Assembly (NCBI RefSeq): GCF_000262465.1
Contig: NZ_CM001489.1
Coordinates: 3,345,873-3,409,872, forward strand
Length of the DNA stretch: 64,000 bases
Source: Frankia sp. QA3
Lineage (GTDB): Bacteria > Actinomycetota > Actinomycetes > Frankiales > Frankiaceae
Direction: 5' to 3'
Positions 61,634-64,000 of this stretch are shown here, piece after piece. The notes beneath the pieces were generated by a model. It was not told the DNA's origin. It searched no databases and saw only the letters and a list, made by a program, of their open reading frames with translations. Within the stretch, counting starts at the first letter, position 1. Every line of letters starts with the position of its first letter. The translations under genes were made by a program, and so were the position numbers.

Positions 61634-64000
61634 TCAGGGCATCCCCTTTCCGAGGGCGGGCAGCGGCTCGTCACCGCCCGGCTCGTGCGGATGGACTGGT
61701 CCGGACGGGCGGGGCGAGGTCGAGGACGCGGCCGGCTGCGGGGCGGGGGTGGCGCGCGGGGCATCGAGCTCCCCGCGCAGCGCTCGGCGGGCCAGCGCCG
61801 TCATGAGCGCGTAGGCGAGCATGCTGCCCACCGCGGCGCCGGAGGGTCCCTGCCAGGGCACGAGCACCGGGTAGGTCAGCAGCGACACGGCCAGGCCGAG
61901 CAGCCCGACGCCGCCGGCCGCGCCGGTGCGGCCGAGGCCGGTCAGCGCCCGGCACTCGACCAGGAACGGGGCCAGCAGGAGCTCGGCGACCAGCAGCAGG
62001 CGCATCGGGGTGACCGCCGAGGCGTAGCCCGGCCCGAACAGGATCCGCACCAGCCACGGCGCGGCGAGCGCGAGGACGCCCGCGGCGACCAGCAGGACGG
62101 CGACCAGGCCGCGGGTCACCGTCCGCAGCGCCGGGTGGGACAGGCCGCCCCGCGCGGTGCGGTGGAAGACCACCTGGCCCACCGACCCCGGCACGAGGCG
62201 CAGCGCCTCGCCGGTCGCGGCGGCGATCGAGTACACCGCGGCGGCGCCGGCGCCGGCGAAGGCCGCGACCAGCACCCGGTCGAAGCGGAACGCCATCGTC
62301 GCGCCCACGTTGAGGCCAAGCGCGGGCACGCCCTTGGCGACCAGCAGCCGCCAGGCCCGCCGGTCGGCCCGCGGCCGCACGGACAGCCCCGACCGGGCCA
62401 GCGCCGCCACGCCCGTCGCCGCCTGCGCGGCCCAGCACAGCGCGAGGACCACCAGGATGTGGGGCAGTGACGGATGGCGCGGGCCGGCCAGCAGCAGCCC
62501 GAGCTGGACGAGCCCCGTGGCGGCGACGAGCCCGGCGGCGAGGACGATCGAACCGGCGGCGTTGAGCGCGTCGAGCACCTGCACGGCGAGCAGGTTCGCG
62601 GCGGCGAGGACGGCGATCGCGAGCACCAGGCCGGCGTCCACCCGCGCCCCGCCGGACAGCCAGAGCACCTGCAGCGACGCCGCGATGATCAGCCCGACGG
62701 CGGGCAGGGTCGCGGCGAGGGACAGGCCCAGGTAGTCACCGAGGGACACCCGGGGATCGGCGCGGCCGAAGTAGTACCGGAACGCGACGTTCGTGCCGAG
62801 CCCGCCGACGAGCGAGCCCAGCGCGGAGACGGTCAGCAGGACCACCAGCGCCCCGCGCCCGCCCAGGGGCAGCATCCGCGCGGTCACCATCGCCTGGCCC
62901 AGGCTGGCGACGGCGGACAGCCCCAACCACCCGGTGACCACCGTGCCGACCCGGCCGATCCCGCGGTAGGGGCTCGCCACACCCACCCCCCGACCCGGCG
63001 GGGGCAGCGTGGGGGCCGCCGCCCACGACCCCCCGGCCTGCGGATCCAGCGCCACCGCCGGCTCGGACCACGCCGGCACGGACTGCCGCCCTGCCCGCAC
63101 TGGCTGCCGCCCGGCCCAGATGGGCTGCCGCCCGGCCCGGATGGGCTGCTGCCCTGCCCGCACGAGCTGGCGGGCCGGGTGAGGCCGCGGCAGGGCCGGA
63201 CGGAGCGGCAGTGCGGTGCGTCCGGGCGCGGCCCCGGCGCCGAGCGTGACCGCCACGGGACCGGTGGCGGCGAGCCGTGGGAGGGCGCGCGGATCCCGCC
63301 GCGGACGGGCGGGGGCGGTGCGGACGGGGACGGTGCGGGCGGCCGCCGTCTCCACCAACCGGATCAGGCCGAGCACGCCCAGCCCGAGCAGCGCCTGGAC
63401 CGGGACCGCCGCGAAGGCGTTGCGCACCTCGGTGATCAAGGGGACGAGCAGGACGAGGCAGGCCGTGTCCGTCTTGCGCACGGACCGGCCATGGTCCATC
63501 CAGGCCACGAGGAGGCCGGTCAGCAGCAGGAAGCCGACCACGCCGCGGGCGCCGAAATTGTAGTAGGCCTCGGCGATCGGCGACCCCCCGATCGGGCCCT
63601 CCCGGTCGAGCATCAGCACGTTGAACAGCCGCTCGTCGCTGAACTGGGAGGGCTGGGGACGGCCGAGCAGCCGCCCGGACACCAGCCGGTCGAGCTGGCC
63701 GTAGAAGGTCGCCCCGGCGGGCGGGCGTTCGCCGAACTCGTCGCGCCATTCGAGCACGGAGCCGATCGGGCGGATCGAGGCCCCGAGCTCGGCGATCCCG
63801 TCGACGGGGCTGAAGGTGATGGCGCTGAGCCGGGTGGCGGCGAGGCCGGACTGGCGGATCTCCCGCAACCCGCCGATCAACGCCAGCAGGACGACCGCGC
63901 CGAGCAGGACGACGACCCCGCGCACCACGATGCGCCGCCGGGCGGCCACCGCCGCCGCCGCGACCGCCGGGAACATCACCTCGCCACGCAGCCCGAGCGG
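61634..64000 (-). CDS. O-antigen polymerase (Wzy)-Wzx flippase fusion, 5' end outside the window
   Basis: The frame is open to the right edge, so the protein starts beyond it; at least 788 residues are present. The first 210 (GLRGEVMFPAV at the edge, then FYGQLDRLVSGRLLGR and AEAYYNFGARGVVGFLLLTG) look like the C-terminal part of a Wzy-type polysaccharide polymerase. A Pro/Arg/Ala linker of about 120 residues with 7-residue repeats follows. From about residue 340 a Wzx/MATE-like flippase with about 12 membrane helices begins (SLGQAMVTARMLPLGGRGALVVLL, LLVAKGVPALGLNVGATMAFRFDRVLVAAFAG). Fusing polymerase to flippase is unusual. It precedes the methyltransferase remnant and the glycosyltransferase fusion on the same strand. 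Confidence 0.78.
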   Translation of the reverse strand, partial: PLGLRGEVMFPAVAAAAVAARRRIVVRGVVVLLGAVVLLALIGGLREIRQSGLAATRLSAITFSPVDGIAELGASIRPIGSVLEWRDEFGERPPAGATFYGQLDRLVSGRLLGRPQPSQFSDERLFNVLMLDREGPIGGSPIAEAYYNFGARGVVGFLLLTGLLVAWMDHGRSVRKTDTACLVLLVPLITEVRNAFAAVPVQALLGLGVLGLIRLVETAAARTVPVRTAPARPRRDPRALPRLAATGPVAVTLGAGAAPGRTALPLRPALPRPHPARQLVRAGQQPIRAGRQPIWAGRQPVRAGRQSVPAWSEPAVALDPQAGGSWAAAPTLPPPGRGVGVASPYRGIGRVGTVVTGWLGLSAVASLGQAMVTARMLPLGGRGALVVLLTVSALGSLVGGLGTNVAFRYYFGRADPRVSLGDYLGLSLAATLPAVGLIIAASLQVLWLSGGARVDAGLVLAIAVLAAANLLAVQVLDALNAAGSIVLAAGLVAATGLVQLGLLLAGPRHPSLPHILVVLALCWAAQAATGVAALARSGLSVRPRADRRAWRLLVAKGVPALGLNVGATMAFRFDRVLVAAFAGAGAAAVYSIAAATGEALRLVPGSVGQVVFHRTARGGLSHPALRTVTRGLVAVLLVAAGVLALAAPWLVRILFGPGYASAVTPMRLLLVAELLLAPFLVECRALTGLGRTGAAGGVGLLGLAVSLLTYPVLVPWQGPSGAAVGSMLAYALMTALARRALRGELDAPRATPAPQPAASSTSPRPSGPVHPHEPGGDEPLPALGKGMP
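63083..63166. repeat. 21-bp tandem repeat, 4 copies, in the Wzy-Wzx linker
   Basis: Units 63083-63103, 63104-63124, 63125-63145 and 63146-63166 share CTGCCGCCCGGCCC as a core. On the minus strand they encode the 7-residue unit Arg-Ala-Gly-(Arg/Gln)-Gln-Pro-(Ile/Val) in the linker between the polymerase and flippase domains. Confidence 0.85.

Overview
The window is very GC-rich, densely coded chromosome from a high-GC actinobacterium, most likely Frankia or a close relative. This rests on GC-rich third codon positions, many GTG starts, TANNNT -10 boxes 6 to 8 bases before start codons, and several actinobacterial families (HemQ, DUF3000, DUF3159, DUF3710, DUF4235, an ECF41 sigma factor, an F420-dependent LLM oxidoreductase). 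No tRNA, rRNA or CRISPR array was recognised. The species is an inference from gene content, not a database match.

Layout, left to right. (1) 1-2194: the end of a large unrecognised protein that runs in from the left. (2) 2328-7371: sulfate activation (cysN, cysD, cysQ on minus; a divergent cysC whose N-terminal half is a decayed ATP-sulfurylase domain). (3) 7485-9146: a membrane sugar transferase that starts exopolysaccharide assembly, then about 970 bases without a gene. (4) 10116-13731: heme genes hemE-hemY-hemQ. (5) 14216-21654: DUF3817, a zinc-ribbon protein, DUF3000, RNase D and a fadA-fadB beta-oxidation pair. (6) 21664-24628: a lower-GC, probably transferred two-gene unit, a DUF262 protein and a HipA-type kinase with no HipB; this is the best candidate for an undescribed system. 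(7) 24829-27179: TetR regulator and DHA2 exporter sharing a clear operator sequence. (8) 27096-41228: a membrane-anchored orphan, a flippase-like membrane protein, dxs, an RNA methyltransferase, a KimA-like potassium transporter divergent from two TrkA subunits, DUF3159, an OB-fold protein, DUF3710, dut, DUF4235 and a gamma-carbonic anhydrase homologue. Much of this order resembles the dxs-trkA-dut-suhB stretch of mycobacteria as I remember it. (9) 41211-50853: ECF41 sigma factor, nitrate transporter narK, valS, an inositol monophosphatase behind a short repeat peptide, and a large LuxR-type ATPase regulator. (10) 51122-58974: two orphans, a UDP-GlcNAc 2-epimerase, an LLM oxidoreductase, a decayed methyltransferase and aconitase. 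(11) 59281-64000: a polysaccharide locus with a glycosyltransferase-acyltransferase fusion, a second methyltransferase remnant, and a Wzy polymerase joined to a Wzx flippase, cut by the right edge.

Short tandem repeats are a theme. At least ten tracts are present, many with 18- or 21-bp units, mostly in linkers and termini of proteins or just before genes. Three hairpins act as plausible terminators. The polysaccharide genes at both ends (sugar transferase, epimerase, fused glycosyltransferase, Wzy-Wzx) probably serve one or more cell-surface polymers.
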